A DNA stretch of 36,874 nt from CALXVA01 sp964587175 (GCA_964587175.1 CAZPKK010000007.1:1-36874); one strand, 5' to 3'. Counted from the stretch's first letter, positions 23,694 through 31,875 are shown. Notes: a model not told the origin generated them from the letters alone. Program-made: numbers and translations.

Positions 23694-24953
23694 TTGGAAA
23701 AGTTGATAATAAAAGGTGGAACAAGATTAAAAGGAGAAGTTACAATAAGTGGAGCAAAAAATGCAGCTGTAGCTATACTCCCTGCCACATTACTATTAAA
23801 TGGTGTTTATACAATAACTAATTTACCAAATATTAGTGATGTAAAAATAACATGCGATATTTTACAAGATTTGGGAGCTAAGATTGAATGGATTACTGAT
23901 AATGAGATAAAAATTGACACAAGGAACATTGATTGCAGAGAAGCTCCTATTGATAAAACAAGTAAATTTAGAGCATCATATTACTTAATTGGCGCTATGC
24001 TTGGCAGATGCGGTACTGTCGAAGTAGGTCTTCCTGGTGGTTGCAAATTGGGAGCCAGACCAATAGATCAACATATAAAAGGATTTGAACTTCTAGGAGC
24101 AAAAGTGGATGTCGGACAAGGAAAAATATCCGCTAAAGCAAAAAAATTGGTTGGAACTTCTATTTATATGGATGTTGTATCAGTTGGCGCTACTATAAAC
24201 ATTATGCTTGCTAGTGTTTTAGCTGAAGGAACAACCACTATAGATAATGCAGCTAAAGAACCACATATAGTGGATGTTGCCAATTTTTTAAATACAATGG
24301 GCGCTGATGTTCGTGGGGCTGGTACTGACGTAATAAAGATAAATGGTGTTAAAGAATTAAAGCATGAAGGTTCTTATTCTGTTGTTCCAGACCAGATTGA
24401 AGCAGGAACTTTTATGCTTGCTGCCATTGCAACTAAAGGAGATATTTTAATAAAAAATTGTATTTCTGAACATTTAGAATGTATTACTGCTAAAATATTA
24501 GAGATTGGAGGCAATGTAGAAGATTTTGGAGACACAATAAGAGTATGGACTAATAAGAGACCTAATAAAGCTAATATTAAAACTCTTCCATATCCTGGTT
24601 TTCCTACAGATCTACAGCCTCAAATAGGTGTTGTTCTTTCCATTGCAGATGGTACAAGCATTATTAACGAAAGTATATGGGAATCAAGATTTCAATATAC
24701 AAATGAATTAAACAATATGGGTGCACATATTACTGCTCAAGGAAAAACGGCTGTATTTGAGGGAGTAAGAGAATTGTCTGGTGCTCCGGTCTATGCAAGT
24801 GATTTAAGAGCCGGTGCAGCACTTATAATAGCAGGAATAGTTGCTAAAGGTACAACAGAAATAAATAATATTTATCACATTGACAGAGGATATGAAAATA
24901 TTGAAGAAAAATTTAAAAAACTTGGTGCTAATATTGAAAGAATAAATTTATAA
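23694..24953 (+). CDS. murA: UDP-N-acetylglucosamine 1-carboxyvinyltransferase
   Basis: A 419-residue enzyme catalysing the first committed step of peptidoglycan synthesis, adding enolpyruvate from PEP to UDP-GlcNAc. The catalytic, fosfomycin-targeted cysteine is in GLPGGCKLGARPIDQHIKG (Cys near 117 with the start chosen here). The N-terminal EKLIIKGGTRLKGEVTISGAKNAAV and C-terminal ASDLRAGAALIIAG are standard. An in-frame ATG exists at 23673, but GGGGTGAG sits just before the TTG at 23694, and starting there gives the usual family N terminus M-E-K-L-I-I, so I use TTG. It is followed after 18 bases by walJ. A second MurA paralogue is common in Firmicutes; which one this is cannot be told. Confidence 0.95.
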   Translation: MEKLIIKGGTRLKGEVTISGAKNAAVAILPATLLLNGVYTITNLPNISDVKITCDILQDLGAKIEWITDNEIKIDTRNIDCREAPIDKTSKFRASYYLIGAMLGRCGTVEVGLPGGCKLGARPIDQHIKGFELLGAKVDVGQGKISAKAKKLVGTSIYMDVVSVGATINIMLASVLAEGTTTIDNAAKEPHIVDVANFLNTMGADVRGAGTDVIKINGVKELKHEGSYSVVPDQIEAGTFMLAAIATKGDILIKNCISEHLECITAKILEIGGNVEDFGDTIRVWTNKRPNKANIKTLPYPGFPTDLQPQIGVVLSIADGTSIINESIWESRFQYTNELNNMGAHITAQGKTAVFEGVRELSGAPVYASDLRAGAALIIAGIVAKGTTEINNIYHIDRGYENIEEKFKKLGANIERINL

Positions 24954-24971
24954 CGAAAGAAAGAGGATTAT

Positions 24972-25763
24972 ATGTTAAATTTTTGTAGTTTATATAGTGG
25001 TAGTTCTGGAAATAGTTTACTTGTTGAAACTTCTAATACTAGGATATTAATAGATGTTGGTGAGAGTGCAAAAAAAATATCTTCTGCACTTTCTTCTATA
25101 GAAATAGATCCAAATACTATAGATGCAATTTTAATTACGCATGAACACTCAGATCATGTTAAAGGACTAGGAACTTTTTCTAAAAAATATGACATTCCAG
25201 TATATGCAAACTCAAAAACATGGGATGCAATGCCAGAACAATATGAAAAAATATCTAGTAATAATATAAAGAAGTTTACAATAGAGGAAAATTTTGAGAT
25301 AGGAGATTTAAAGATACATCCCTTTAAAATTCCTCACGATGCTGCAAACCCTTGCGGATTTAACATTTCGAATAATGAAACCAAAATAAGTATTGCAACA
25401 GATATTGGTCATATGACTTCAAATATTGCTCATAAATTAGAAGATAGTAGCTTTCTTTTATTAGAAGCAAATTATGACCCCAATATTTTAATGTGCTCTT
25501 CTTATCCATACTTATTAAAGCAAAGAATTTCTGGGCCTAATGGACATTTACCTAATGAAGAAGCAGGAAAAACAATCTCTTTTTTAATAAATAATGGACT
25601 AAAACATGTTATGCTAGGGCATTTAAGTAAGGAAAATAATTTGCCAGTCCTCGCTTATGAAACTGTTGTAAATGCACTAATAGAAAACAAAATAGATTCT
25701 AGTAAAATTAAGATTGATATTGCAAGTAGGAATAATCCTAGTAAATTAATAAAAGTAGTTTAA
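24972..25763 (+). CDS. walJ: WalJ/YycJ-type metallo-beta-lactamase-fold hydrolase
   Basis: A 263-residue metallo-beta-lactamase-fold protein. The N terminus LYSGSSGNSLLVET and the metal motif THEHSDH (residues 56-62) identify the YycJ/WalJ branch, with later ligands in IPHDAANPCGF, ATDIGHM and MLGHLSKENN. WalJ is a predicted nuclease linked to DNA replication and the cell cycle, often near the WalRK system. Here no walRK genes are present, but rlmH follows as in the B. subtilis yycJ-to-yydA region. The ribosome binding site is AGAGGA. The exact substrate is unproven. Confidence 0.9.
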   Translation: MLNFCSLYSGSSGNSLLVETSNTRILIDVGESAKKISSALSSIEIDPNTIDAILITHEHSDHVKGLGTFSKKYDIPVYANSKTWDAMPEQYEKISSNNIKKFTIEENFEIGDLKIHPFKIPHDAANPCGFNISNNETKISIATDIGHMTSNIAHKLEDSSFLLLEANYDPNILMCSSYPYLLKQRISGPNGHLPNEEAGKTISFLINNGLKHVMLGHLSKENNLPVLAYETVVNALIENKIDSSKIKIDIASRNNPSKLIKVV

Positions 25764-25836
25764 CATATAAGACTAGTTAAGATTGTTTCAAGCTTATAAA
25801 ATCTTACTAGCTTGTATTTAAAGATTAGGAGATTTA

Positions 25837-26316
25837 ATGATACATATTAATGTTATTTGTGTTGGTAAAATAAAAGAAAAATTTTTTAAAGATGCCGTAT
25901 TAGAGTATTCAAAAAGATTATCTAGATATTGTAAGCTTAATATTATTGAAGTGCCTGATGAGGCAATTCCAGACGATGTTAATGATAAACAGTCTAATAA
26001 TATAAAGATTATTGAAGGTAAAAAAATACTACAACATATAAAAAACACTTATACGATTGCTTTAGACTTAAACGGAAAGCAATATGCTTCTGAGGATTTT
26101 GCTAGCAAAATCAATTCTATTTCACTAAATTTCAATAGTAATATCTCTTTTATTATTGGTGGCTCTCTTGGTCTATCTGATGAAGTTTTAAATTCTTCTA
26201 ATGAATTAATAAGCTTTTCTAATATGACTTTTCCTCATCAACTTATACGTGTATTTTTATTAGAACAAATTTACAGAGCTTTTAAAATTTTAAATAATGA
26301 AACTTATCATAAATAA
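25837..26316 (+). CDS. rlmH: 23S rRNA (pseudouridine1915-N3)-methyltransferase RlmH
   Basis: A 159-residue SPOUT methyltransferase, the normal size. The N terminus INVICVGKIKEKFFKDAVLEY is diagnostic, and the knotted SAM-binding C terminus shows FIIGGSLGLSDEVL then MTFPHQLIRVFLLEQIYRAF. It methylates pseudouridine 1915 in helix 69 of 23S rRNA on the 70S ribosome. TTAGGAGATTTA precedes the ATG. Between walJ and rlmH (25770-25803) a weak CTAG-TAAGATT stem is visible but has no T run. Confidence 0.96.
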   Translation: MIHINVICVGKIKEKFFKDAVLEYSKRLSRYCKLNIIEVPDEAIPDDVNDKQSNNIKIIEGKKILQHIKNTYTIALDLNGKQYASEDFASKINSISLNFNSNISFIIGGSLGLSDEVLNSSNELISFSNMTFPHQLIRVFLLEQIYRAFKILNNETYHK

Positions 26317-26878
26317 TTTTTTAGGCTGTATGCATTTTCAAAATAACCATACAATAAATCACTTTATTATACATAAATTGTAGAGGAAGATTACTAAGAA
26401 TAGTAAGAAAGTCAAAGAAAATTTATTTTTTGTACAATAAAAAGGATTTTTCTTTAAGAATGCCAATTTTTTTTGATTCAAATTTTTTGAATTTTATCGA
26501 ATTTATAAAGACTTTTATATTAAATTTTATTTTATAGGGTGATTTTATGGTTTACTATGTAAAAAGATTAAAATACTTTATCACATAATAAGATTAAGTC
26601 TTTTGAATTAACTTCATCTTTGTAGAATAATATTTAATTAGCAAATTTTTTCTTAGTTTTTAATTATTTACTTAATTAAATTTTTTTCGGGGGCGAAATA
26701 ATTAAAAATACTTCCTCCACAAGATTAAAATCTTATTTTTTACTATTCAATACAAGTTAATTAAATGATTAAATTTAAATTTTAAAATAGAAATAACTAA
26801 TTAAAGAACTATTTTTCATTGAAAAATTAAATTTATTGAAATAATTTACATATATATTAAACCCATTTCCTACAATTG
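26317..26878. other. AT-rich intergenic stretch without a recognised gene
   Basis: I see no convincing gene. A sequence resembling the tail of the two-copy motif (CACTTTAT, then AAATTGTAGAGGAAG) lies near 26360-26390. A 13-codon frame at 26547 with AGGGTGA upstream is too short to support. Several AT-only dyads occur (for example near 26810-26835). rlmH and spmB converge here, so terminators are expected, but none is clear. Confidence 0.5.
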
Positions 26879-27421
26879 TCAACAAAAACCGTATGACAAA
26901 ATTCGACAAATCACTGTTGAAGCCACCATTCCTGCAATATCTGCAGCCAAAGCTGATAACAATATCCACCTGGTTTTTTTTATTCCTACTGCACTTGTAT
27001 AAATAGCTATTGTATAAAATGTAGTCTCGGTAGACCCCATTATCGTTGATGTTATAAGTCCTGTTAAAGTATCTACTCCATAATTTTGCATAATATCCAC
27101 AGCAACAGCAATTGAAGCACTTCCAGAAACTGGCCTAAGCAATGCTAAAGGTAATATCTGACTTGGAATTTGAAGTAAATCTGTTATAGGAGTAATTAGA
27201 TTAACAATAAAATCTATAATACCTGAACTTTTTAAAGCTCCAACCGCTAAAAATATTCCTATTAACGTTGGAAACATTCTAAATACTATTTCAATTCCTT
27301 CTTTTGCTCCATCTAAAAAGGTATCAAATACTTTAACTTTTTCTTTTAATCCATATAATATAATTATTAGTATAATAACAGGAATAGCAGCACTAGAAAT
27401 ATAATTAATTATATTAGTCAC
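26879..27421 (-). CDS. spmB: Spore maturation protein B
   Basis: A 180-residue membrane protein with about five hydrophobic segments and a nucleoside-recognition (Gate) domain: RMFPTLIGIFLAVGALKSSG, LPLALLRPVSGSASIAVAVD and the conserved TSTIMGSTETTFYTIAIY. SpmA and SpmB together are needed for normal core dehydration and heat resistance of spores. The GTG start follows the last base of spmA directly, and its ribosome binding site (AAGGTGA) lies inside the spmA end, so the two are translationally coupled. Confidence 0.93.
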   Translation of the reverse strand: MTNIINYISSAAIPVIILIIILYGLKEKVKVFDTFLDGAKEGIEIVFRMFPTLIGIFLAVGALKSSGIIDFIVNLITPITDLLQIPSQILPLALLRPVSGSASIAVAVDIMQNYGVDTLTGLITSTIMGSTETTFYTIAIYTSAVGIKKTRWILLSALAADIAGMVASTVICRILSYGFC

Positions 27422-28000
27422 TTATTTCACCTTTTTTATTAAGATTTTTGTAAATAAAACAGCAACAATTGCTGCTATAATTGTAGCTATCCAAACAGGA
27501 ACAATAATTGATGTCGGATTTTCTGAGTTTAATGATGTTCTTATTGCTATAACATTTGTTGGTATTAACTGAATAGATGCAGTATTTATAACAATAAACA
27601 TCATCATAGCATCAGACAAAGTATCTTTCTTTGAATTTTCTTTTTGCATGGTTTTCATTGCTTTTAGCCCCAGTGGCGTCGCCGCATTTCCTAACCCTAA
27701 TATATTTGCAATCATATTCATTGATATTTCTTGCTTTGCCTCTTCATTTTTTCTTAAATCTGGAAATAAGGAATTTATAAATGGTCTTAAAAACTTAGTC
27801 AACTTCTCTATCAAGCTTGTTTTTTTAGCTATTTCCATTATTCCATTCCATAAACAAATCGTACCTAAAAAAGTTATTGATAATTCTACGGCATCAGATA
27901 AAGATTCAAATATTCCATTATTTATTTCATTTACCTTTCCAAAGGCTAAAGCATAAGTAAAAGATAAAATAATAAAAATTGGCCACAATATATTAAGCAT
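27422..28000 (-). CDS. spmA: Spore maturation protein A
   Basis: A 192-residue membrane protein with a Gate domain. Recognisable parts are MLNILWPIFIILSFTYALAFG, FLGTICLWNGIMEIAKKTSL, the conserved MNMIANILGLGNAATPLGLKAM and MFIVINTASIQLIPTNVIAIR. The frame reaches a GTG at 28009, but that GTG is part of the AGGTG ribosome binding site of the ATG at 28000, so I start at 28000. It acts with SpmB in spore core dehydration. It is divergent from the AbrB-like gene, with Spo0A-box-like sites in the space between. Confidence 0.93.
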   Translation of the reverse strand: MLNILWPIFIILSFTYALAFGKVNEINNGIFESLSDAVELSITFLGTICLWNGIMEIAKKTSLIEKLTKFLRPFINSLFPDLRKNEEAKQEISMNMIANILGLGNAATPLGLKAMKTMQKENSKKDTLSDAMMMFIVINTASIQLIPTNVIAIRTSLNSENPTSIIVPVWIATIIAAIVAVLFTKILIKKVK

Positions 28001-28060
28001 AATTTTCACCTAATTATTAATATTCACTAAAATGCTTTTTATTACTTTAGCAAATGTCTA

Positions 28061-28076
28061 TTTTTGTCGAAGAAAA
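28061..28076 (+). promoter_or_regulatory. Candidate Spo0A box between spmA and the AbrB-like gene
   Basis: TTTTTGTCGAAGAAAA matches the Spo0A-box consensus (TTTGTCGAAAAA, core TGNCGAA). It lies 61 bases upstream of spmA and upstream of the abrB-like promoter. Confidence 0.6.
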
Positions 28077-28100
28077 TAGACATTTAAATTAGATATTATA

Positions 28101-28129
28101 TTGCCTTTTTTTGTAAATTATGTTATTAT
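28101..28129 (+). promoter_or_regulatory. Promoter of the AbrB-like gene
   Basis: TTGCCT (28101-28106) and TATTAT (28124-28129) are spaced by 17 bases. The expected start of transcription, near 28136, places the next Spo0A box just downstream of it. Confidence 0.6.
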
Positions 28130-28138
28130 AAATATGGA

Positions 28139-28152
28139 TTTTGTCGAATTTT
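28139..28152 (+). promoter_or_regulatory. Candidate Spo0A operator of the AbrB-like gene
   Basis: TTTTGTCGAATTTT contains a perfect TGTCGAA core at the predicted transcription start of the abrB-like gene. In B. subtilis Spo0A~P represses abrB from boxes in the same downstream position. Confidence 0.65.
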
Positions 28153-28173
28153 GTATTAATGAGGGAGGATTTT

Positions 28174-28428
28174 ATGAAATCAACAGGTATAGTAAGAAGA
28201 GTGGATGAGCTAGGCAGAGTTGTTATTCCAATTGAGATTAGAAACAAATTTAGCATTGCAGAAAAAGATCCAATTGAAATATACGTAGATGGTTCAAACA
28301 TTGTACTAAAGAAATATGAAGAAACTTGCATTTTTTGTGGTAACACAAAAAATTTATCAGAATATAAAGAAAAACTTATTTGTGATAAATGTGCTGAACA
28401 AATAGCCAAAAATAGTTACAAAAATTAA
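28174..28428 (+). CDS. AbrB/SpoVT-family transition-state regulator with C-terminal zinc ribbon
   Basis: An 84-residue DNA-binding protein. The N-terminal swapped-hairpin domain MKSTGIVRRVDELGRVVIPI is the classic AbrB signature. The C-terminal part carries CIFCG and CDKC, a CxxC-x18-CxxC arrangement that probably binds zinc, common in Clostridial AbrB relatives and absent from B. subtilis AbrB. AbrB proteins repress stationary-phase genes during growth. I start at 28174 because GGGAGGATTTT precedes it; an earlier in-frame ATG at 28141 overlaps the operator. Placement beside rsmI and trmN6 matches the B. subtilis yabB-yabC-abrB locus, supporting orthology to AbrB. Confidence 0.92.
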   Translation: MKSTGIVRRVDELGRVVIPIEIRNKFSIAEKDPIEIYVDGSNIVLKKYEETCIFCGNTKNLSEYKEKLICDKCAEQIAKNSYKN

Positions 28429-28440
28429 TAAATCTAAAAA

Positions 28441-28592
28441 TAGGAAAGCTTTCGCAAGGTTAAAATTTAGAACAACAACAAAATGCATGTCGCTCAGACG
28501 GCCTAAGAGAACATAAACCTTTTTACTATATAACAAGGTTTATGTTCTTTATTTCGTGCATATTTGCAAAGCAAAATTCCTTACAACTTCTA
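28441..28592 (-). repeat. Interspersed repeat element, copy D (inverted relative to A-C)
   Basis: Read on the minus strand, TTTTGCTTTGCAAATATGCA, then AAACCTTGTTATATAGTAAAAA matches the conserved inner block of copies B and C. On the plus strand, GCTTTCGCAAGG and CATGTC...CCTAAG resemble copy A. The central part forms a strong hairpin that seems to serve as the AbrB-like gene's terminator. Confidence 0.6.
28509..28552 (+). terminator. Terminator of the AbrB-like gene, built from repeat copy D
   Basis: GAACATAAACCTT (28509-28521) pairs perfectly with AAGGTTTATGTTC (28535-28547), a 13-base-pair stem with a 13-base loop, followed by TTTATTTC. The loop and right arm are the repeat's TTATATAGT and AACCTTGTT strings read in reverse. 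Confidence 0.7.
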
Positions 28593-28615
28593 AGTTAACT
28601 TTTATAAGACATACC

Positions 28616-29449
28616 TTAACAAAATAGTTGATAAATCTCATTTTTAGATACATTTTTGTTTTTTGCAATTTGCTTTATTATATCTTTTTTTTCCATTCCT
28701 TGCTTTTCATAAAATTCATACTGTTCTTTCACACTCTTTTGAGCTATAGTATCTTCTTGACTTATTAATTGGTTAGAATTTAAATCCAATAATATTATAT
28801 ATTCACCCTTTATAATATCTTTTCTTTTTAATTCTTCAAGTACGTTACTAATCTTATTTCTCATAAATTCTTCATGTATTTTAGTAAGCTCTTTTGCTAT
28901 TACACATTTTATATCTCCAAGATTTTCAAAAATATCTTCTAGTGTTTTTATCAGTTTGTGAGGAGCCTCATATAGAATTATTGTTTTATCTTCTTTTTTT
29001 ATTTTTTCCAATATATTTTTTCTATTTTTTTTGTTTAATGGTAAAAATCCATAAAAAGCAAATTCTTTTGTATTTAGTCCAGATGCAATTAGTGCATTTA
29101 CTAATGCGCATGCACCCGGAATAGGAATTACCTCAATATCATTTTCTATAGCTTCTTTTACAATTTCTTCTCCCGGATCAGATATTGCTGGAGTCCCTGC
29201 ATCTGTAACAATAGCTATATTTTCTCCATTTAATAATTTTCTTATCAATTCTTCAGATTTTACATCTTCATTATGCCTATGATAACTAATTAAAGGCTTA
29301 TTTATTTCATAATAATTCAATAACTTTAATGTATGCCTTGTATCCTCTGCTGCAATTAAATCAACTTCTTTTAATGTTTTTATTGCCCTTAGAGTAATGT
29401 CATCTAAATTTCCAATTGGAGTTGCAACTAAATATAACTTTCCAAACAT
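28616..29449 (-). CDS. rsmI: 16S rRNA (cytidine1402-2'-O)-methyltransferase RsmI
   Basis: A 277-residue tetrapyrrole-methylase-fold enzyme. It shows LYLVATPIGNLDDITLRAI at the N terminus, AAEDTRHT, the glycine-rich VTDAGTPAISDPG and PIPGACALVNALIASGL, then the FYGFLPL and LYEAPHKL blocks typical of RsmI/YabC. The frame continues 11 codons upstream to an ATG at 29482, but AAAAGGAGAAAGAA directly before the ATG at 29449 and the family N terminus MFGKLYLVATPIGN decide the start. It lies between the AbrB-like gene (convergent) and trmN6 (same strand), as in B. subtilis. The GIY-YIG gene yazA found there is missing here. Confidence 0.95.
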   Translation of the reverse strand: MFGKLYLVATPIGNLDDITLRAIKTLKEVDLIAAEDTRHTLKLLNYYEINKPLISYHRHNEDVKSEELIRKLLNGENIAIVTDAGTPAISDPGEEIVKEAIENDIEVIPIPGACALVNALIASGLNTKEFAFYGFLPLNKKNRKNILEKIKKEDKTIILYEAPHKLIKTLEDIFENLGDIKCVIAKELTKIHEEFMRNKISNVLEELKRKDIIKGEYIILLDLNSNQLISQEDTIAQKSVKEQYEFYEKQGMEKKDIIKQIAKNKNVSKNEIYQLFC

Positions 29450-29614
29450 TTTCTTTCTCCTTTTATTTATTATATTTTTCAAAACCGAAATCCATGTAAC
29501 ACTTTTATTAGAAACGTTGTCTCTCTTTTCATCTTATTTTGCTAAAGAATTCGTGTTTTTTTACATCACATACAGTATCTGACTTAGAGTTAAGAGAGTA
29601 TAATAAAAATATAT

Positions 29615-30451
29615 CTAATAACCATAAATCTTATAAATCTCTTCTGTATAATTTCCGTCTTTTCCATATATGATTAAGGGCTTTTCTGTTTTTAGAAAAG
29701 CGTTTGCATTTTTTATTCCTTTAATTAATACTAATGTTGGTGGTTTTTCAATTGAAGAATATACAAATCTTATTTTTTTAGGCTCTAATTTATATTTTCT
29801 CATTAATTCAATGATGTCTACTAATCTATCTGGCCTGTGAACCATATAAATAGCTCCTTTATCTTTTAATAAATATTTAGAAACTTTTATAAAATCCTCA
29901 AGGGTTGCTTCCACTTCATGTCTCGAAACATATTTATATTCATTTTCATTTGTTTTACCTGTTTCTAATTTTTTATATGGAGGATTTGTCACCACAAAAT
30001 CAAAAGAGTCTTTTTTTAGTTTTTCGTAAAAAAATTCTTTCTCGATTTTTTTTGGCCCATTCACTTTTATATTCTTTAATTCAGTATTTTTCTCCTTATT
30101 TAATCCATCTTCTTCACACTTTTCTTTTAAGATATCTTTTATATTTAAATTTAAAATTTCGATTTTATCTTGCAAATTATTTAGTTCAACACTTCTTTTT
30201 GCCATATCTGCAATTTCTTTTTGTATTTCTATTCCAAATATTTTAGCTAAATTCGTTTTAGATGCAAGTAATATACTAATAATTCCTGTTCCAGTTCCTA
30301 AATCCACGCCCACAGAACCTCTTTTTACTTCACTTGCAAAATTTGAAGCAAGAACGCTATCTATTCCAAAGCAAAAACCTTCCTTATTTTGTATTATTTT
30401 TAAATTATTAAATTCCAAATCATCTAATCTTTCATTTTCATTTAAAATCAT
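29615..30451 (-). CDS. trmN6: TrmN6-type tRNA1(Val) (adenine37-N6)-methyltransferase
   Basis: A 278-residue class I SAM-dependent methyltransferase. Motif I is GVDLGTGTGIISILLA (about 48-63) and the N6-adenine catalytic motif is FVVTNPPYKK (about 151-160). LIQNKEGFCFGIDSVLASNFA-like sequence at the N terminus (IIQNKEGFCFGIDSVL) is typical of the YabB/TrmN6 group. Relative to the usual ~245 residues there is an inserted Lys/Glu/Asn-rich stretch (about 110-146) just before the NPPY strand, likely a surface loop. The ribosome binding site is GAGGAAT. The tRNA target is inferred from family. It is 165 bases from rsmI on the same strand. Confidence 0.88.
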   Translation of the reverse strand: MILNENERLDDLEFNNLKIIQNKEGFCFGIDSVLASNFASEVKRGSVGVDLGTGTGIISILLASKTNLAKIFGIEIQKEIADMAKRSVELNNLQDKIEILNLNIKDILKEKCEEDGLNKEKNTELKNIKVNGPKKIEKEFFYEKLKKDSFDFVVTNPPYKKLETGKTNENEYKYVSRHEVEATLEDFIKVSKYLLKDKGAIYMVHRPDRLVDIIELMRKYKLEPKKIRFVYSSIEKPPTLVLIKGIKNANAFLKTEKPLIIYGKDGNYTEEIYKIYGY

Positions 30452-30607
30452 AATTCCTCACCATATACCTCTATATTTTATTATATCGTTTTTCCCTATT
30501 GAAATCAAGGTTTCATTAGGCACAGAAAGAGAAAAAAGGTGTTAATTCATTTAAAAAATAACCTTTTAAAAAAATACTCATATAATATAATAGTTTAACT
30601 AAATAAT

Positions 30608-30756
30608 CCAACCTTGTTATATAAGAAAAGTGGTACGCTCGCGAAACCAAAGCTTTCGACGCACACATGTGCATTTTGCTTCGCAAGTATGCACAGCCCA
30701 AAGAAACTTAACCTTGTTGTATAGCAAAAATCTTCGATTTTTTCCTATACAATAAG
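30608..30756 (+). repeat. Interspersed repeat element, copy C (most complete)
   Basis: The left edge CCAACCTTGTTATATAAGAAAAGTGG and the right edge CCTATACAATAAG form imperfect inverted ends (TTGTTATATAAGAAAA against TTATTGTATAGGAAAA). The interior has TTTTGCTTCGCAAGTATGCA, then AACTTAACCTTGTTGTATAG and a hairpin AAAAATC-TTC-GATTTTT. It is about 150 bases with no coding capacity and lies between trmN6 (upstream side) and a small ORF. Copies A, B and D share these blocks. Confidence 0.7.
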
Positions 30757-30797
30757 ATAAATTAGAGAAAGAATCTATTAGATAGGAGATTTCTTTT

Positions 30798-30956
30798 ATG
30801 GAAGAAAAAAATATTAGAAAAAAAGAAAAGAAAAAATTTGATATTAAATGTAAAAAAGAAAATGCTATAAACTCCTTATTTGAAGTCGAACATTTTCTTT
30901 GCGATTTAAAAAGAATTTGTAATACTTTTTATTTATATAAAATACTAAAATACTAA
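30798..30956 (+). CDS. Small basic protein of 52 residues, unknown
   Basis: ATG at 30798 is preceded by GATAGGAGATTTCTTTT, a good ribosome binding site, and the frame runs 52 codons to TAA. The N terminus is strongly basic (MEEKNIRKKEKKKFDIKCKK). The C-terminal part (ENAINSLFEVEHFLCDLKRI and onward) could form an amphipathic helix. There are three cysteines. I do not recognise it. Followed at once by a terminator candidate and directly preceded by repeat copy C. The ribosome binding site and terminator support expression; there is no homology evidence. Confidence 0.5.
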   Translation: MEEKNIRKKEKKKFDIKCKKENAINSLFEVEHFLCDLKRICNTFYLYKILKY

Positions 30957-30963
30957 TTTACTT

Positions 30964-31030
30964 AAAACTGGTATAATCAAGTATAAAATTTGACCTATGA
31001 TAAATATATAACCAGTTTTCTTTAATTTTT
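30964..31030 (+). terminator. Terminator after the 52-residue ORF
   Basis: AAAACTGGT (30964-30972) pairs with ACCAGTTTT (31011-31019) across a long AT-rich loop, followed by CTTTAATTTTT. It lies eight bases after the stop codon. The loop is unusually long for a terminator. Confidence 0.6.
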
Positions 31031-31059
31031 AATAATATTAATTTTATAGAGTTGAAACT

Positions 31060-31650
31060 TTATTCAACATTATTATCTGCCTCTGCTTCCTCTTCTTCAA
31101 TTACAACAAAAGAATCATCAAATTTTATTAGATTATCATTAAATGCTTTATTTTCTTCTCCGTCAATTAATATTTTTACTGAATCCACTTCAGTAAGATT
31201 TGTCATAGTATTTACTATTGAATAGATAGTAGCACTTTCTTTTTCTATTCCACCACTATGATTTTCAATAAATTCTTTTGATAAATCTAAATATAAAGTG
31301 TCCCCTTGCATTTCAGCACTATTTATTGTAGTTCCCTCTGGTATGGTCGCAGATAAAGCATCATTTTGTGGACCTTCTATTAATAGTTCCATTAGTCTTG
31401 TATATGGATTTTCTAATAACTCTTTTGCGTCTATCAGTCTTCCTTCTGGTACTAAGCTTTGTGCTTCTTCATTATAAAAGTATAATGATACTATTGTTTG
31501 TCTCATTTGTTCTTCTGAGATTTCTTCTTCTGGTATAATTTCATTTACTTCTGTCTCACTATTTTGACTATAAAAACAAAAATACCAAATTCCTACTCCT
31601 ACTAAAATTAAAGCAACAATAATAATTGCTATAATTGTTTTTTTGTTCAT
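31060..31650 (-). CDS. GerM-domain (sporulation/germination) membrane protein
   Basis: A 196-residue protein with an N-terminal membrane anchor (about 5-27), an acidic linker and one GerMN domain: VSLYFYNEEAQSLVPEGRLI, NPYTRLMELLIEGPQN, TIPEGTTINSAEMQGDTLYLDLSKEF and YSIVNTMTNLTEVDSVKILIDG. GerM-domain proteins act in spore formation and germination in Bacilli; many Firmicutes have a single-domain lipoprotein version. This one lacks a lipobox. Two ATGs lie at 31656 and 31650; GAGAGGAGA touches the first and is correctly spaced for the second, so I use 31650. It ends about 30 bases from the small ORF's terminator and appears monocistronic. Confidence 0.85.
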   Translation of the reverse strand: MNKKTIIAIIIVALILVGVGIWYFCFYSQNSETEVNEIIPEEEISEEQMRQTIVSLYFYNEEAQSLVPEGRLIDAKELLENPYTRLMELLIEGPQNDALSATIPEGTTINSAEMQGDTLYLDLSKEFIENHSGGIEKESATIYSIVNTMTNLTEVDSVKILIDGEENKAFNDNLIKFDDSFVVIEEEEAEADNNVE

Positions 31651-31741
31651 ATACATTCTCCTCTCTTTTTTGTTATTTCATTTTTATGTTAGACAAGTAG
31701 TATTTAGAACTTTTTTCTGTAGATTTGAATAAAAAAAGTGT

Positions 31742-31769
31742 TTGACATATAATAAAAATAAGCTATAAT
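31742..31769 (+). promoter_or_regulatory. Strong SigA-type promoter of a short transcript
   Basis: TTGACA (31742-31747) and TATAAT (31764-31769) are both perfect, spaced by 16 bases. No ORF follows before the terminator at 31808-31842. Confidence 0.75.
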
Positions 31770-31775
31770 AGTTAT

Positions 31776-31842
31776 AGCTTAAGCAAAGCAGTTCATCATT
31801 ATATGGTAAAAAACTAGGTTATTCGGGTAACCTAGTTTTTTT
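31776..31842 (+). ncRNA. Candidate small RNA, about 67 bases
   Basis: It starts a few bases after a near-perfect promoter and ends in a strong hairpin, AAAACTAGGTT (31810-31820) with AACCTAGTTTT (31829-31839), followed by TTT. It has no reading frame with a ribosome binding site. The terminator works in both directions, because the minus strand also ends in TTTTTT, and a short minus-strand ORF converges on it. The ends given are predictions from promoter and terminator only. Confidence 0.5.
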
Positions 31843-31875
31843 GCTATTCCTTCATTTTCTTTACAATTAAGTAAC

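Noticed and set aside
26547..26588. A 13-codon frame with AGGGTGA upstream
   Set aside because: Too short and in an AT-rich gap; no supporting promoter or terminator.
26893..26912. A Spo0A-box-like TTCGACAAA near the end of spmB
   Set aside because: It lies inside the conserved C-terminal coding part of spmB, far from any promoter, so chance is the simpler explanation.
28089..28409. A 106-codon minus-strand frame opposite the AbrB-like gene
   Set aside because: The plus strand clearly encodes an AbrB domain with a good ribosome binding site; the opposite frame is a shadow.
30516..30701. A 61-codon minus-strand frame in repeat copy C
   Set aside because: It is made of repeat sequence and flanking AT-rich DNA, with no coding signature.
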